Below are positions 18,232-27,473 of a DNA stretch of 64,000 bases, in pieces. Positions within the stretch are counted from its first letter, which is position 1. Every line of letters starts with the position of its first letter. The notes under the pieces are model-generated. The model was not told where the DNA came from and did no database searches. It worked only from the letters and a program-made list of their open reading frames with translations. Origin of the DNA: Thermoplasmatota archaeon (GTDB lineage Archaea; Thermoplasmatota; E2; DHVEG-1); NCBI GenBank assembly GCA_025457885.1, contig JALOTN010000002.1, forward strand, positions 1 to 64,000, read 5' to 3'. Made by a program: the position numbers and the translations under genes.

Positions 18232-19020
18232 CTCATCAACATACAGACAGTCACCACTCAGAATCCTCTTCTTCTCACCCTTTGAGGTTCTCAGAAGAAG
18301 AAACCCTGAGGAGTCGACATCATATGCTGTCCCTTCAAGATCCCCGGTCATGGTGTTCACCCGGATCTTCTTCCCAAGGGTATCTGAATATGATTTCCAT
18401 TCCTCCACAAGTTCGTTGAATCGCTGCTTCTTAAAATGTCTGTAGCTCTGTTCAAAAGCACTGATAAATGACTTAAGGAACTCATGAAAATCTATGGGTT
18501 GTTTCAGTTCATGCTCCAAGGATGTGGATTTTGTTTGTATGGCAGCAGACAAATCAGTAGGATCCACAGCAAGGTTGATTCCAATCCCAACGACGACATA
18601 CTCAATCCTCTGCCCTTGTCCTTCTGATTCAAGCAGGATGCCTGCGATCTTTTTGCCATGTACTCGTACATCGTTTGGCCATTTAATGGTCGCAAACACT
18701 CCATATCCTCTCATGGTTTTTACTGTCGCAAGAGCTGCGATGAAGGATAAAAGTGAGGATTTATCTGGTGGAACGTTTGGTCGAAGGATCAACGACAGAT
18801 ACAACCCACCCTTGGGTGATTCCCAAACACGTTCGAAACGACCCCTGCCCTGCAGTTGGGTCCGAGCAATGACGACCGATCCTTCGGCTGCGCCAGTCTT
18901 CGCAAGGTCTCGTGCGGTCGCATTCGTGGAATTCACGGTATCGAAAACATAGGCTTTTTTCACAAAATCAAGGGTATGTAACAACGAAGTAGTTTTTTTT
19001 ACGAACACGGATTCGTTCAT
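18217..19020 (-). CDS. birA: Biotin--protein ligase
   Basis: A 267-residue class I ligase without an N-terminal DNA-binding domain. Catalytic motif QGRGR at residues 57-61 (biotinyl-AMP binding), KWPNDV near residue 113, KIAGILLE and VVVGIGINL, then a small C-terminal SH3-like domain. It activates biotin with ATP and transfers it to the lysine of PycB. It lies just downstream of pycA on the same strand, so substrate and enzyme are encoded together. Confidence 0.93.
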   Translation of the reverse strand: MNESVFVKKTTSLLHTLDFVKKAYVFDTVNSTNATARDLAKTGAAEGSVVIARTQLQGRGRFERVWESPKGGLYLSLILRPNVPPDKSSLLSFIAALATVKTMRGYGVFATIKWPNDVRVHGKKIAGILLESEGQGQRIEYVVVGIGINLAVDPTDLSAAIQTKSTSLEHELKQPIDFHEFLKSFISAFEQSYRHFKKQRFNELVEEWKSYSDTLGKKIRVNTMTGDLEGTAYDVDSSGFLLLRTSKGEKKRILSGDCLYVDELDHA

Positions 19021-19037
19021 GATTCTGAACTGTTCAT

Positions 19038-20498
19038 CTATTTCGGTGGTAACCCGCTATTCGAAGCGATGATCACTGCTTGGACTGCTGCCATTGCTGC
19101 GGCTGTCTTCGGACCAGATGATTGTGCTTTGGTCTCCTGGACGTATTTCACCACTTGATCCAGAATATTATAGCGTGGGATAAAACTGGTGTCATAGACG
19201 CCAGAGCGCCATTGCTGGTTGTTCATGACCACCTGATGGAAGGGGATATTATGTCTCACACCACTGATCTGGAACTCCCATAATGCACGTTTCATCCGTT
19301 CGATCGCTCGTGGCCGGTCCTCTGCCCAAACGATGAGCTTTGCGATCATTGAATCATAGAACGGTGGAATCGTAAAACCAGGGTACACCCCGGAATCCAC
19401 ACGGATCCCTGGGCCACTGGGTTCTGCGTATCGGATGATCTTCGCGGGAGCTGGCATGAAATTGTTCAACGGGTCTTCAGCGTTGATTCTGCATTCGATG
19501 GAATGACCCCGTGGATGGATATCCTTCTGATCATATTCAAGTTCTAAGCCTGATGCTACGCGGAGCTGTTCTCGTGCGAGATCTACACCTGTGGTGATTT
19601 CGGTGATGGGGTGTTCCACTTGCAACCGGGTGTTCATCTCAAGGAAGTAATACTTCCCGTCCTTGAACATGAACTCACAGGTCCCTGCATTGTAGTATCC
19701 CGCGGTTTTTGCCGCAAGAACTGCCTGTGCACCGATTTCCTTTCGCAGCTCAGGGGTTAATGCGCGGGATGGTGTTTCTTCGATGAGTTTCTGATGACGT
19801 CGCTGCACGCTGCATTCCCGCTCATAGCAATGGATGATATGACCTTTCTTATCCCCGATAACCTGGAATTCAATATGTCGGGGGTTCTCGATGAATTTCT
19901 CAATGAAGACAGAATCATCACCAAAGGAGTTCTTCGCCAGCTGTCGGACCGTGGAAAGGGCTTTTTCCATCTGTTGCTCGTCATTGACCTGTACAATCCC
20001 GATTCCACCACCACCCGCTGATGCCTTTAGCATCACTGGGTAGCCGACCTCATGGGCGATATCCTTGGCTCGTTCATGGTCCGCTATAGCCTCAGTAACA
20101 CCAGGGACGACCTTGACGCCCGCCTGGATCATGGATTTCTTCGAATCAATTTTTGATCCCATCAGCTTCATCGCTGAGACTGGTGGACCGATGAACTCGA
20201 TGTTGTTCTTCAGACACATCTCCGCGAACTCCGCGTTTTCTGCCATGAACCCATAGCCTGGATGGATCCCCTCTGCACCGGATTTCAATGCCGCATCGAT
20301 AATCTTTTGTTTATTCAGATAACTTTGACTCGCAGGACCAGGCCCGATGTTGTATTTCTCATCAGCGTATTTCACGAACAACGCATGCTGATCGGCATCA
20401 GAGTACACCGCGACCGTGGCGATTCCGAATTCTTTGCAGGCTCGCATGATACGGATCGCTATTTCACCTCGGTTCGCAATTAGGACCTTATTAAGCAT
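19038..20498 (-). CDS. pycA: Pyruvate carboxylase subunit A (biotin carboxylase)
   Basis: About 486 residues: NKVLIANRGEIAIRI N-terminus, HPGYGFMAEN, ATP-grasp loop KASAGGGGIGI, RECSVQRRHQK, LEMNTRLQVEHPITE. It carboxylates protein-bound biotin with ATP and bicarbonate. Start at ATG 20498 with GGTGAT upstream rather than the TTG two codons earlier. It lies 18 bases after pycB. Acetyl-CoA carboxylase use is less likely because the partner is the oxaloacetate-type transferase. Confidence 0.94.
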   Translation of the reverse strand: MLNKVLIANRGEIAIRIMRACKEFGIATVAVYSDADQHALFVKYADEKYNIGPGPASQSYLNKQKIIDAALKSGAEGIHPGYGFMAENAEFAEMCLKNNIEFIGPPVSAMKLMGSKIDSKKSMIQAGVKVVPGVTEAIADHERAKDIAHEVGYPVMLKASAGGGGIGIVQVNDEQQMEKALSTVRQLAKNSFGDDSVFIEKFIENPRHIEFQVIGDKKGHIIHCYERECSVQRRHQKLIEETPSRALTPELRKEIGAQAVLAAKTAGYYNAGTCEFMFKDGKYYFLEMNTRLQVEHPITEITTGVDLAREQLRVASGLELEYDQKDIHPRGHSIECRINAEDPLNNFMPAPAKIIRYAEPSGPGIRVDSGVYPGFTIPPFYDSMIAKLIVWAEDRPRAIERMKRALWEFQISGVRHNIPFHQVVMNNQQWRSGVYDTSFIPRYNILDQVVKYVQETKAQSSGPKTAAAMAAVQAVIIASNSGLPPK

Positions 20499-20515
20499 CT
20501 TCAATCACCATTTTT

Positions 20516-22336
20516 TTAGAGGATCTGCATGAGAAGATCACCGCTGCTGACCGGTGCGCCTTCTTTACAGTAGATTTCCTTGACTTCCCCTTCTTTTTCA
20601 CATTTTATCTCTTGTTCCATCTTCATGGCTTCAATCGTAGCAATCACGTCCCCTATCTTGACTTTGTCACCTTTCTTGACCTTGATCTTCAGAATGGTGC
20701 CTTGCATGCTTGATTTGATGCCGCCTTCGACATCCTTTGGTTTCTCTGGTGCTGCACCACCGGCTCCTGCAACAAGGAACCCGCCTTGGGGGATGACTTT
20801 TACTTCGAAGGGTTCTCCGTCGACCTCCACCTGGAACTCTGTGGGGATCTGTACGGGTCCTCCGCGTTTCTCGGGCGGTTGCGTTTCTAACCAGAGTTGT
20901 TTGACCTCAGGGAACGATTGTTTCACCATCGCTCGGGTGAGTGCATGATCGATAGGCAAGGGGAGCGCATCGGAGGTGAACTCCGCGACCGCCTGGCCTC
21001 TTAGGAACTTCAAGCCAACCTGAGGATACAGGATATAGGTCATGACGTCCTCTTCCTTCTTAATTAACGATCCGCCATCAATCTCCATCAACTCCTTTTT
21101 CTTCTTATCCCAGAGTGGTTCTAGCAGATCAGAGGGTCGACAGTCAATGACCTCTTCTTTCCATTTCGGTCCAAGTACTTTTTTCATGATATCCAGGTGA
21201 ATCTCCGCTGGTGGTTTGCCGTACATCCCACGACAGTAATCCTTCGTCTCCTTAGGAACCACTTTGTAGCGGCCGTGCAGCACGTTCATGACTGCTTGCA
21301 CCCCGACCACCTGACTTGTCGGTGTCACAAGCGGTGGATACCCAAGCTCTTCTCGTACACGAGCGGTCTCATCAAGGATCTGTCGGTATTTATCACGAGC
21401 TCCTTGTTCCTCCAGTTGGAAGATCAGGTTGGATAGCATCCCACCAGGGACCTGATGCAGGGTGACACTGGGGTCCACCTTCAAGGCATCAAATCGATGG
21501 AGATGACGATACTTCTCCCATATCTTCAGGAAATACGTGCGGCATTCAATGAGTAACTCTAAATTATAGTTCGTGTCCCATTCAGTCCCCTGGAACGCAG
21601 CGACCACACTTTCGGTGGCTGGTGCAGCAGTCCCTCCAGAAATCGGGGAGAGAGACGTGTCCAGGATGTCTGCTCCTGCTTCAACAGCCCTTTGATACGC
21701 CATCCCAGTCATCCCACTCGTGTAATGCGAGTGAAGATCCATCGGCAGGTTCACCCCTGCTTCTTTGGTGCCTTTGATGATATCATACGCACGTTTCGGG
21801 GAGATCATCCCTGCCATGTCCTTGATACAGACCGAGTCCGCACCCATCTTCTTTAACTCAATGAACTTATCAACAAAGTAATCAACGGTGTGAATCGGGG
21901 ATATCGTGTAGCTCAGACACGCCTGGACATGACCACCATTCTCTTTAACCGCCTGCATTGGAACTTTCATGTTCCGAAGGTCGTTAAGGGCATCAAAGAT
22001 ACGGAAATAATCACAGCCGTTCTTCTTCGCCATATAAATGAACTTGTTCACCACATCATCAGGGAAATTCCAATACGCGACTATGTTCATCGCCCGCTCC
22101 AACATCTGAAGTGGGGTGTTCGGCATTGCTTTTTTCAGTTTGTTTAATCGATCCCAGGGGTCCTGATTCAGGTATCTGATGCAGACGTCATAGGTCGCAC
22201 CACCCCAAACCTCGAGGGAGAAAAAACCGACCTCATCAAGCTTCTCTGCTATGGGAAGCATATCTTCTGTTCGCATACGTGTGGCTAGTAATGATTGATG
22301 TCCATCTCGTAAAATCATTTCATGTAGTTGTACCAT
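20516..22336 (-). CDS. pycB: Pyruvate carboxylase subunit B (carboxyltransferase plus biotinyl domain)
   Basis: About 606 residues. The N-terminal TIM-barrel transferase has ILRDGHQSLLATRMRTEDM, SLEVWGGATYD and DLHSHYTSGM; a conserved carboxylase domain and a C-terminal biotinyl domain follow, with EAMKM (Lys near residue 572). It makes oxaloacetate from pyruvate. A sodium-pump decarboxylase alpha subunit is the alternative, but there is no beta or gamma subunit here and the neighbour is biotin carboxylase. ATG 22336 is chosen because GGAGGG lies 9 bases upstream. Confidence 0.93.
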   Translation of the reverse strand: MVQLHEMILRDGHQSLLATRMRTEDMLPIAEKLDEVGFFSLEVWGGATYDVCIRYLNQDPWDRLNKLKKAMPNTPLQMLERAMNIVAYWNFPDDVVNKFIYMAKKNGCDYFRIFDALNDLRNMKVPMQAVKENGGHVQACLSYTISPIHTVDYFVDKFIELKKMGADSVCIKDMAGMISPKRAYDIIKGTKEAGVNLPMDLHSHYTSGMTGMAYQRAVEAGADILDTSLSPISGGTAAPATESVVAAFQGTEWDTNYNLELLIECRTYFLKIWEKYRHLHRFDALKVDPSVTLHQVPGGMLSNLIFQLEEQGARDKYRQILDETARVREELGYPPLVTPTSQVVGVQAVMNVLHGRYKVVPKETKDYCRGMYGKPPAEIHLDIMKKVLGPKWKEEVIDCRPSDLLEPLWDKKKKELMEIDGGSLIKKEEDVMTYILYPQVGLKFLRGQAVAEFTSDALPLPIDHALTRAMVKQSFPEVKQLWLETQPPEKRGGPVQIPTEFQVEVDGEPFEVKVIPQGGFLVAGAGGAAPEKPKDVEGGIKSSMQGTILKIKVKKGDKVKIGDVIATIEAMKMEQEIKCEKEGEVKEIYCKEGAPVSSGDLLMQIL

Positions 22337-22568
22337 AGAGTATATCCCTCCATTTCCCAACATTTTTTTTATGTGTTGAGTGGATGGTTTAAACGAGGAA
22401 GGGTATTCTGTGAGCCTACTTAAGAATATCGGGGAAAAATGTTGTGTGTCCCCCTCTGATATTTATAAATAATCTCGGGTGTTTGGTTCGGTATATAACA
22501 AATGAATTTTACAGTAATCTATTTCAATATGATTTCCTATGTAACCCAAATTCCTGCGGGGGTAACCT

Positions 22569-24620
22569 ATGAAACACCAGATTTTCCTCATCCTTATAGG
22601 TGTGTTCCTCCTTTTTTCTCCCTCTATCCCTCATACATTAGGGGTTCCGGCGGGGAGTATTTCTGAAGGAAACATCGCACTTGAGTATCGAAACGTCACT
22701 GTTTACGCACCAGCGGTCTCAGAGCTTGGGACTGGGTATATGGGTGTAATTTCAACCATCACTGTCACGATCCAGGGTAATGGGAGCGGCCGGGTGTTTG
22801 TCGATACCCTGCCTTTGACCGATGTCGATATGCAGGGTTCTGCTCGTCTGGCAGTGAAAGTCGCTACCGCTTTAGTCAATTCTGATACACGCCCGCATCT
22901 TGATCCGCTAACCTGTGATTATTTCTTTGTCGTTCGGACAACCTCACCGATGATCGGTGGGCCATCCGCAGGGGCGATCATGACTGTTGCGGTCATCTCT
23001 CTATTGGAGAATTGGACGCTTGATAACACGACCGTGATGACCGGGATGATCAACCCTGATGGTAGTATCGGCCCCATCGGAGGAATCCCCTATAAGATTG
23101 ACGCCGCTCATAACGTAGGAGCGACCCGGTTCTTAATCCCCAAGGGACAGATGACGTACACCGAGATGGTCACCGAGTATCAAGAGATCAATGGGATCAT
23201 CTGGCAGAACACCTATCCGGTCACCCGGAATGTGAGTGAGTACGCCCAAACGAATTACGGCATGGAGGTCTTCGAAGTCGAGGATATCAATGACGCTTTG
23301 CTCTATTTCACTGGTTGGAATTTCCCTGTTGCGGAATCCCCTGATAAGATCACCACAGAAGATTACATCAGCGCGATGAAGCCATTGGCGACCAGCCTGC
23401 TTGATGAATGTCGCATCTCCTATGAAAACGCCAGTGAGTTGTTCAACACAACGACGATACCAAACCGATACCCGAACTATTATCGGAATCAAGTGACTGA
23501 TTTTCTGAACACCGCGTCTGATCGTCTCAGTGAATCAATCCATTGGTACGACGCGGAGGTGTACTACACCAGTACCAGTAAATCCTTCCAATCCCTCATC
23601 GACAGTCATTTTGTTTCCTTCATCTGTGAATATTTTTCCACAGAGGACCAGGAAGCCTTGGTTCAGCGTCTCATAAACCAAACCACGGAGAGGTATCATC
23701 GGAGTAACACCCTTGCAAAGAACGCATCCATCCAGGGAATGGTGACTTTACAGTGTGTGGGTGCCGCACAACAACGGATCACTGAGGCCGCCTCGTATCT
23801 TTCTGAGGCTAACACAAGCTTTCAAAACGCAGATTATTTCACCTCCCTTTATAACATCGCGTTTGCCCAGGAGCGTATTGAAAGCGTCCAATGGTGGTTG
23901 AACATCTCCACCCCGTTTCATGACACCGGGGCGGTGAATGAAACAATGATTTCGAGCCTGGCAGAGGAATACCTGGATGATGCACAGCAATCAATCACCT
24001 ACGCACAGATTATTGTTAGTGAGATAGGACAAACATCTCAATACCTCACCGATGCTCAAAGCCTTCTTGAGACTGCACGCAGCGAACAAGAAAACGGGTA
24101 TTCCGCTGCTGCGTTGTTTGGATCATTCGAAGCTTTGGTGAAAGCCAACCTGGCCTTAGAGCTCGTTGATGGCGTCACCACAGATAAATTAGAACGCGCC
24201 CGGGGGCAGGCCAGCGTGAGCATCACTGAAAGCAGAAGCATTGGCATCGAACCACTTCTTGCAGTCAGCTACTATGAATACGGACAGAGCCTTGCTAATG
24301 AATCCTCTCTTGATAACGCGATCGTGTACTACAAATATGCTGATTTAATCGCTGGCGCACTACGGTTCACGACACCCTACGGGGTCCAATCCTCCCGCTA
24401 CGTGGGAGTCCCTGATAAAAACCCGGTTGTCGTCTGGGATTTCGGACCTACACGGTACCTTGGTTTTTTCATCCTCTTCGCCGTGATCGGAGGATTAGCC
24501 GGTCTTGGGATAGGGATCCTGCTTGCGGGAGTAATTAACCCAAGGAACCCAAAACAATCAGTCTTCCAGAAGGAAACCAATCCTCAGAGCATTGAGGATT
24601 ATTACAAAAAACAAAAATAA
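22569..24620 (+). CDS. Secreted, membrane-anchored Lon-like (S16) serine protease
   Basis: A 683-residue protein with signal peptide, an S16 proteolytic domain near the N-terminus (catalytic Ser in GGPSAGA, near residue 138; Lys in IPYKIDAAHN, near 178), a long helical, repeat-like middle region (about residues 240-600) and one C-terminal membrane helix (FILFAVIGGLAGLGIGILL) with a short cytoplasmic tail. No AAA domain. The catalytic part should therefore lie outside the membrane, unlike true Lon. Confidence 0.85.
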   Translation: MKHQIFLILIGVFLLFSPSIPHTLGVPAGSISEGNIALEYRNVTVYAPAVSELGTGYMGVISTITVTIQGNGSGRVFVDTLPLTDVDMQGSARLAVKVATALVNSDTRPHLDPLTCDYFFVVRTTSPMIGGPSAGAIMTVAVISLLENWTLDNTTVMTGMINPDGSIGPIGGIPYKIDAAHNVGATRFLIPKGQMTYTEMVTEYQEINGIIWQNTYPVTRNVSEYAQTNYGMEVFEVEDINDALLYFTGWNFPVAESPDKITTEDYISAMKPLATSLLDECRISYENASELFNTTTIPNRYPNYYRNQVTDFLNTASDRLSESIHWYDAEVYYTSTSKSFQSLIDSHFVSFICEYFSTEDQEALVQRLINQTTERYHRSNTLAKNASIQGMVTLQCVGAAQQRITEAASYLSEANTSFQNADYFTSLYNIAFAQERIESVQWWLNISTPFHDTGAVNETMISSLAEEYLDDAQQSITYAQIIVSEIGQTSQYLTDAQSLLETARSEQENGYSAAALFGSFEALVKANLALELVDGVTTDKLERARGQASVSITESRSIGIEPLLAVSYYEYGQSLANESSLDNAIVYYKYADLIAGALRFTTPYGVQSSRYVGVPDKNPVVVWDFGPTRYLGFFILFAVIGGLAGLGIGILLAGVINPRNPKQSVFQKETNPQSIEDYYKKQK

Positions 24621-24643
24621 GGCATCCTCATATACATCGGTCT

Positions 24644-25693
24644 ATGGATATCTCTGGAGAGCTCGTTGACGATTACATCCTCATCCGAAAACCAAGTGAT
24701 GTGGGCAGGTTGTATAATAAAAGCCATATCGGCACCCCACTGCCATCGAATCAACTTCGACTCAATCTTTTAGAGGGCGTGTTTTTACTTGATGAAGGAA
24801 AGATGATCCTTCATCATCAGAAAAAACAGGTCTCGTTTCCCGCTTTACTCAAACAAGCGGTTCAAAGGATCCCTGAGTTTGAAACAAAGTACCTCGTCTA
24901 CCGGGACCTCCGCAGTCGAGGCCATGCGATTCTGCAGGTCGATGATATCCCTCATATCTCCTTTCGAAAGTTCACACAGAGAAACGAGGAGAGACCTTGC
25001 ATCATTGCTGCTTTTTCCGAACGAGACATCCTTGACATCAGACAAATACAGCAACTCATCCAGCAATCCACCAAGAAACATACTGCATTATGGTTCGCGT
25101 TAGTCGACGAGGAAGGTGACCTAACCTACTATGATGTCTCTCCTATCAAGCTTTCTGGGGAGATACCAGAGCATAAATATCCGAAAGGAACCGCGGTTCT
25201 TCTCAAAAATCGCCTGATCGTGTTTGACAAAAAACTCGCGGGTCTCCTCCTGCAAAAAGAGTTCTACGGAAAACCCTTTGGGGAGACTTTACAACTGTCG
25301 TTTGTGGAAGCATTGTATCTTCATGAACGAAACATCCTTGAGATTCAAACCACTGAGGGGAAAATTCTTACCTGGGAGCAAAGTAGCCATCTAATGCTGA
25401 AACACCAACCTGATATCCTGCAGCGTCTCCAGGTGTTTACCGATCTGAAAAAACGTGGATTGTTAGTGAAGACAGGTTTTAAATTCGGCGCTCATTTCCG
25501 GGCGTATTCCAAACATCCAGAGGCGACCCATGCAGAGTTCCTTATTCATGTCATCGAAAAAGACTTCACCAGCGTCTGGGCGGAAACCAGCCGCGCGGTA
25601 CGCCTTGCTCACTCTGTGAACAAAGAGTTCATTTTCGCTTGCATCACGGGGACCACGGTTGATTACATCAGACTTGGGCGACTCCGTCCATGA
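24644..25693 (+). CDS. endA: tRNA-splicing endonuclease EndA, fused two-repeat type
   Basis: A 349-residue protein with two tandem endonuclease repeats. The C-terminal repeat keeps the catalytic triad pattern: Tyr in FGAHFRAYSK, His in THAEFLIHV and Lys in SVNKEFIFA. The N-terminal repeat (RLNLLEGVFLLDE, then YRDLRSRGHAI) lacks them. The length is that of the fused alpha-prime dimer form. It cuts bulge-helix-bulge introns such as the one in the tRNA-Leu at 57438-57555. It starts 23 bases after the S16 protease gene. Confidence 0.93.
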   Translation: MDISGELVDDYILIRKPSDVGRLYNKSHIGTPLPSNQLRLNLLEGVFLLDEGKMILHHQKKQVSFPALLKQAVQRIPEFETKYLVYRDLRSRGHAILQVDDIPHISFRKFTQRNEERPCIIAAFSERDILDIRQIQQLIQQSTKKHTALWFALVDEEGDLTYYDVSPIKLSGEIPEHKYPKGTAVLLKNRLIVFDKKLAGLLLQKEFYGKPFGETLQLSFVEALYLHERNILEIQTTEGKILTWEQSSHLMLKHQPDILQRLQVFTDLKKRGLLVKTGFKFGAHFRAYSKHPEATHAEFLIHVIEKDFTSVWAETSRAVRLAHSVNKEFIFACITGTTVDYIRLGRLRP

Positions 25694-25760
25694 CTTTTCA
25701 TAATGTATTTATACTTCGTCAGCTATTCGCCCAATTCCTTATGTGAGGGAGGAGTTTTGT

Positions 25761-26399
25761 ATGCTTCAGATCCGGTGGCATGGTCATTCCTGCTTCGAAA
25801 TAACCAATAATGTCACAATCGTGACTGACCCACATGATGGACGATCGATTGGGATCCCTGCCCCGACTGTCACCGCGGACATCGTGTTAGTTTCCCATAA
25901 CCATTATGACCATAATAGTGTGAAAACCGTCCAAAAAGACACCTCAAAGATTATCTCCGATGAACGGAAACGAACCATTGGGGATATTCAAATCATGGGT
26001 ATTCCCGCGTACCATGACACCGCTCGTGGGGAACGACGAGGAAACATGATTCTTTATAAATTCATTTCAGATGATGTCACCTTTTGCCATCTCGGTGACC
26101 TAGGTCATGAGCTTGATGAAAAAACAATACAGCAAATCGGCAAAATCGACATCCTCTTCATCCCAGTAGGTGGAAACTACACCATCGATGCAGAACAAGC
26201 ATGGCGTATTGTCCACGCATTAAAACCAAAGATAACCATCCCGATGCATTATCGCATCGAAGGCTTATCTATCCCTGTCGCAGGAGTCGATGCGTTTTTA
26301 GAGAAAAACAAATACAAGGTCTTGAAAGTCGGTAACGAAATCGACATTGAAAAAGACGAGTTACCCAAAGAACCAGAAGTCTGGGTGTTCACGTTATAG
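25761..26399 (+). CDS. UPF0173-type metallo-beta-lactamase-fold hydrolase
   Basis: About 212 residues with IRWHGHSCFEI, the metal motif SHNHYDHNS (H-x-H-x-D-H), HLGDLGHEL and PMHYRIEG. UlaG/UPF0173-like; substrate unknown. ATG 25761 is chosen because GGGAGGAG lies upstream inside the longer frame. A TATA-like TGTATTTATACT lies about 50 bases before. Its last 11 bases overlap the convergent dehydrogenase gene. Confidence 0.88.
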   Translation: MLQIRWHGHSCFEITNNVTIVTDPHDGRSIGIPAPTVTADIVLVSHNHYDHNSVKTVQKDTSKIISDERKRTIGDIQIMGIPAYHDTARGERRGNMILYKFISDDVTFCHLGDLGHELDEKTIQQIGKIDILFIPVGGNYTIDAEQAWRIVHALKPKITIPMHYRIEGLSIPVAGVDAFLEKNKYKVLKVGNEIDIEKDELPKEPEVWVFTL

Positions 26400-27369
26400 T
26401 CTTCTTCTTAAAAACTTCCTTATTGATACAGTTGGGTGGAACACCACCTTTTAGTCCGATGATCATGTTCTCAGCAGCCATAAGCGCCATTTTCGTGCGT
26501 GTCTCAATGGTCCCAGACCCCGTATGAGGCTGCAGGACAACATTATCCAACCCTTTAAGTCCCTCGCTGAGGTGTGGTTCTTCCTCATACACATCTAGAC
26601 CTGCGCCAAAAATCCACTGTTCTGACAACGCTTTGACCAATGCTTTCTCATGGATGATGGGACCACGAGCTGTGTTGATGAGGACTGCGGTGTTCTTCAT
26701 CAGACGAAGCTCTTTTTCATCAATCAAATGAAACGTCTCCCTCGTCAAAGGAACATGAACTGAGATGAAATCTGATTCTTTCAATAATGTCTGTAGAGGA
26801 ACTCGTCGTGCCCCAAGCTGCTGTTCTAACTCTCTGTTTGGTTGCTCATCGGTATACAGAACGTTCATGTTGAATCCTTTGCTCTTCAGAGCAAACGCGG
26901 TTCCAATCCGTCCTGTCCCGATCACACCAAGGGTCTTCTGGGAGACATCCTGCCCCAGCATGAGCATCGGAGCCCAGCCTTTGAACTGTCCTGATCTTGT
27001 GAACTTATCTGCTTCGACGATCCGTCGGCTGACCGAGAATAACAACGCCCAGGCTAGCTCCGCGGTCGTCTCCGTGAGCACCCCAGGGGTGTTACTCACC
27101 GGGATTCCTCGTTTGGTCGCGGCAGCAACATCGATATTATCATACCCCACGGCATAGGAAGCAATCATCTTGAGTTTCGGCTCAGCAGTGATCACATCTT
27201 TATCGATAGGATCGGTTAACAGACACAACAGACCATCCTTGCCTTTCAAGGCTCTGATGATTTCGTCTTTGCTCAGAACACGGTCAGAGGTATTGATATC
27301 AACAATGAATTCCTTTGTCAGCATATCAAGACCTGGTTGAGGGATCATTCGTGTCACAAAAATCTTCAT
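26389..27369 (-). CDS. D-2-hydroxyacid dehydrogenase (glyoxylate reductase-like)
   Basis: A 326-residue protein with NAD-binding GVIGTGRIGTAFA, catalytic Arg in NTARGP, Glu in DVYEEEP and His in LQPHTGSGT. It reduces 2-oxoacids such as glyoxylate or hydroxypyruvate; the exact substrate is not resolvable. ATG at the end of a normal N-terminus, MKIFVTRMIPQPG. Single gene. Confidence 0.93.
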   Translation of the reverse strand: MKIFVTRMIPQPGLDMLTKEFIVDINTSDRVLSKDEIIRALKGKDGLLCLLTDPIDKDVITAEPKLKMIASYAVGYDNIDVAAATKRGIPVSNTPGVLTETTAELAWALLFSVSRRIVEADKFTRSGQFKGWAPMLMLGQDVSQKTLGVIGTGRIGTAFALKSKGFNMNVLYTDEQPNRELEQQLGARRVPLQTLLKESDFISVHVPLTRETFHLIDEKELRLMKNTAVLINTARGPIIHEKALVKALSEQWIFGAGLDVYEEEPHLSEGLKGLDNVVLQPHTGSGTIETRTKMALMAAENMIIGLKGGVPPNCINKEVFKKKTIT

Positions 27370-27473
27370 AGGACCTCACACTGCTCCATTCCTGATACAA
27401 GGCGTGTTATTTAGAGGTTTCCAAAGAAAAAGAGTACTCATGAGAACATAAAAAAAAAGATGAAGTGGGGTAC

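Noticed and set aside
20516-22336. Oxaloacetate decarboxylase sodium-pump alpha subunit
   Set aside because: No beta or gamma subunit gene is near; biotin carboxylase and biotin ligase follow directly, so pyruvate carboxylase is the better reading.
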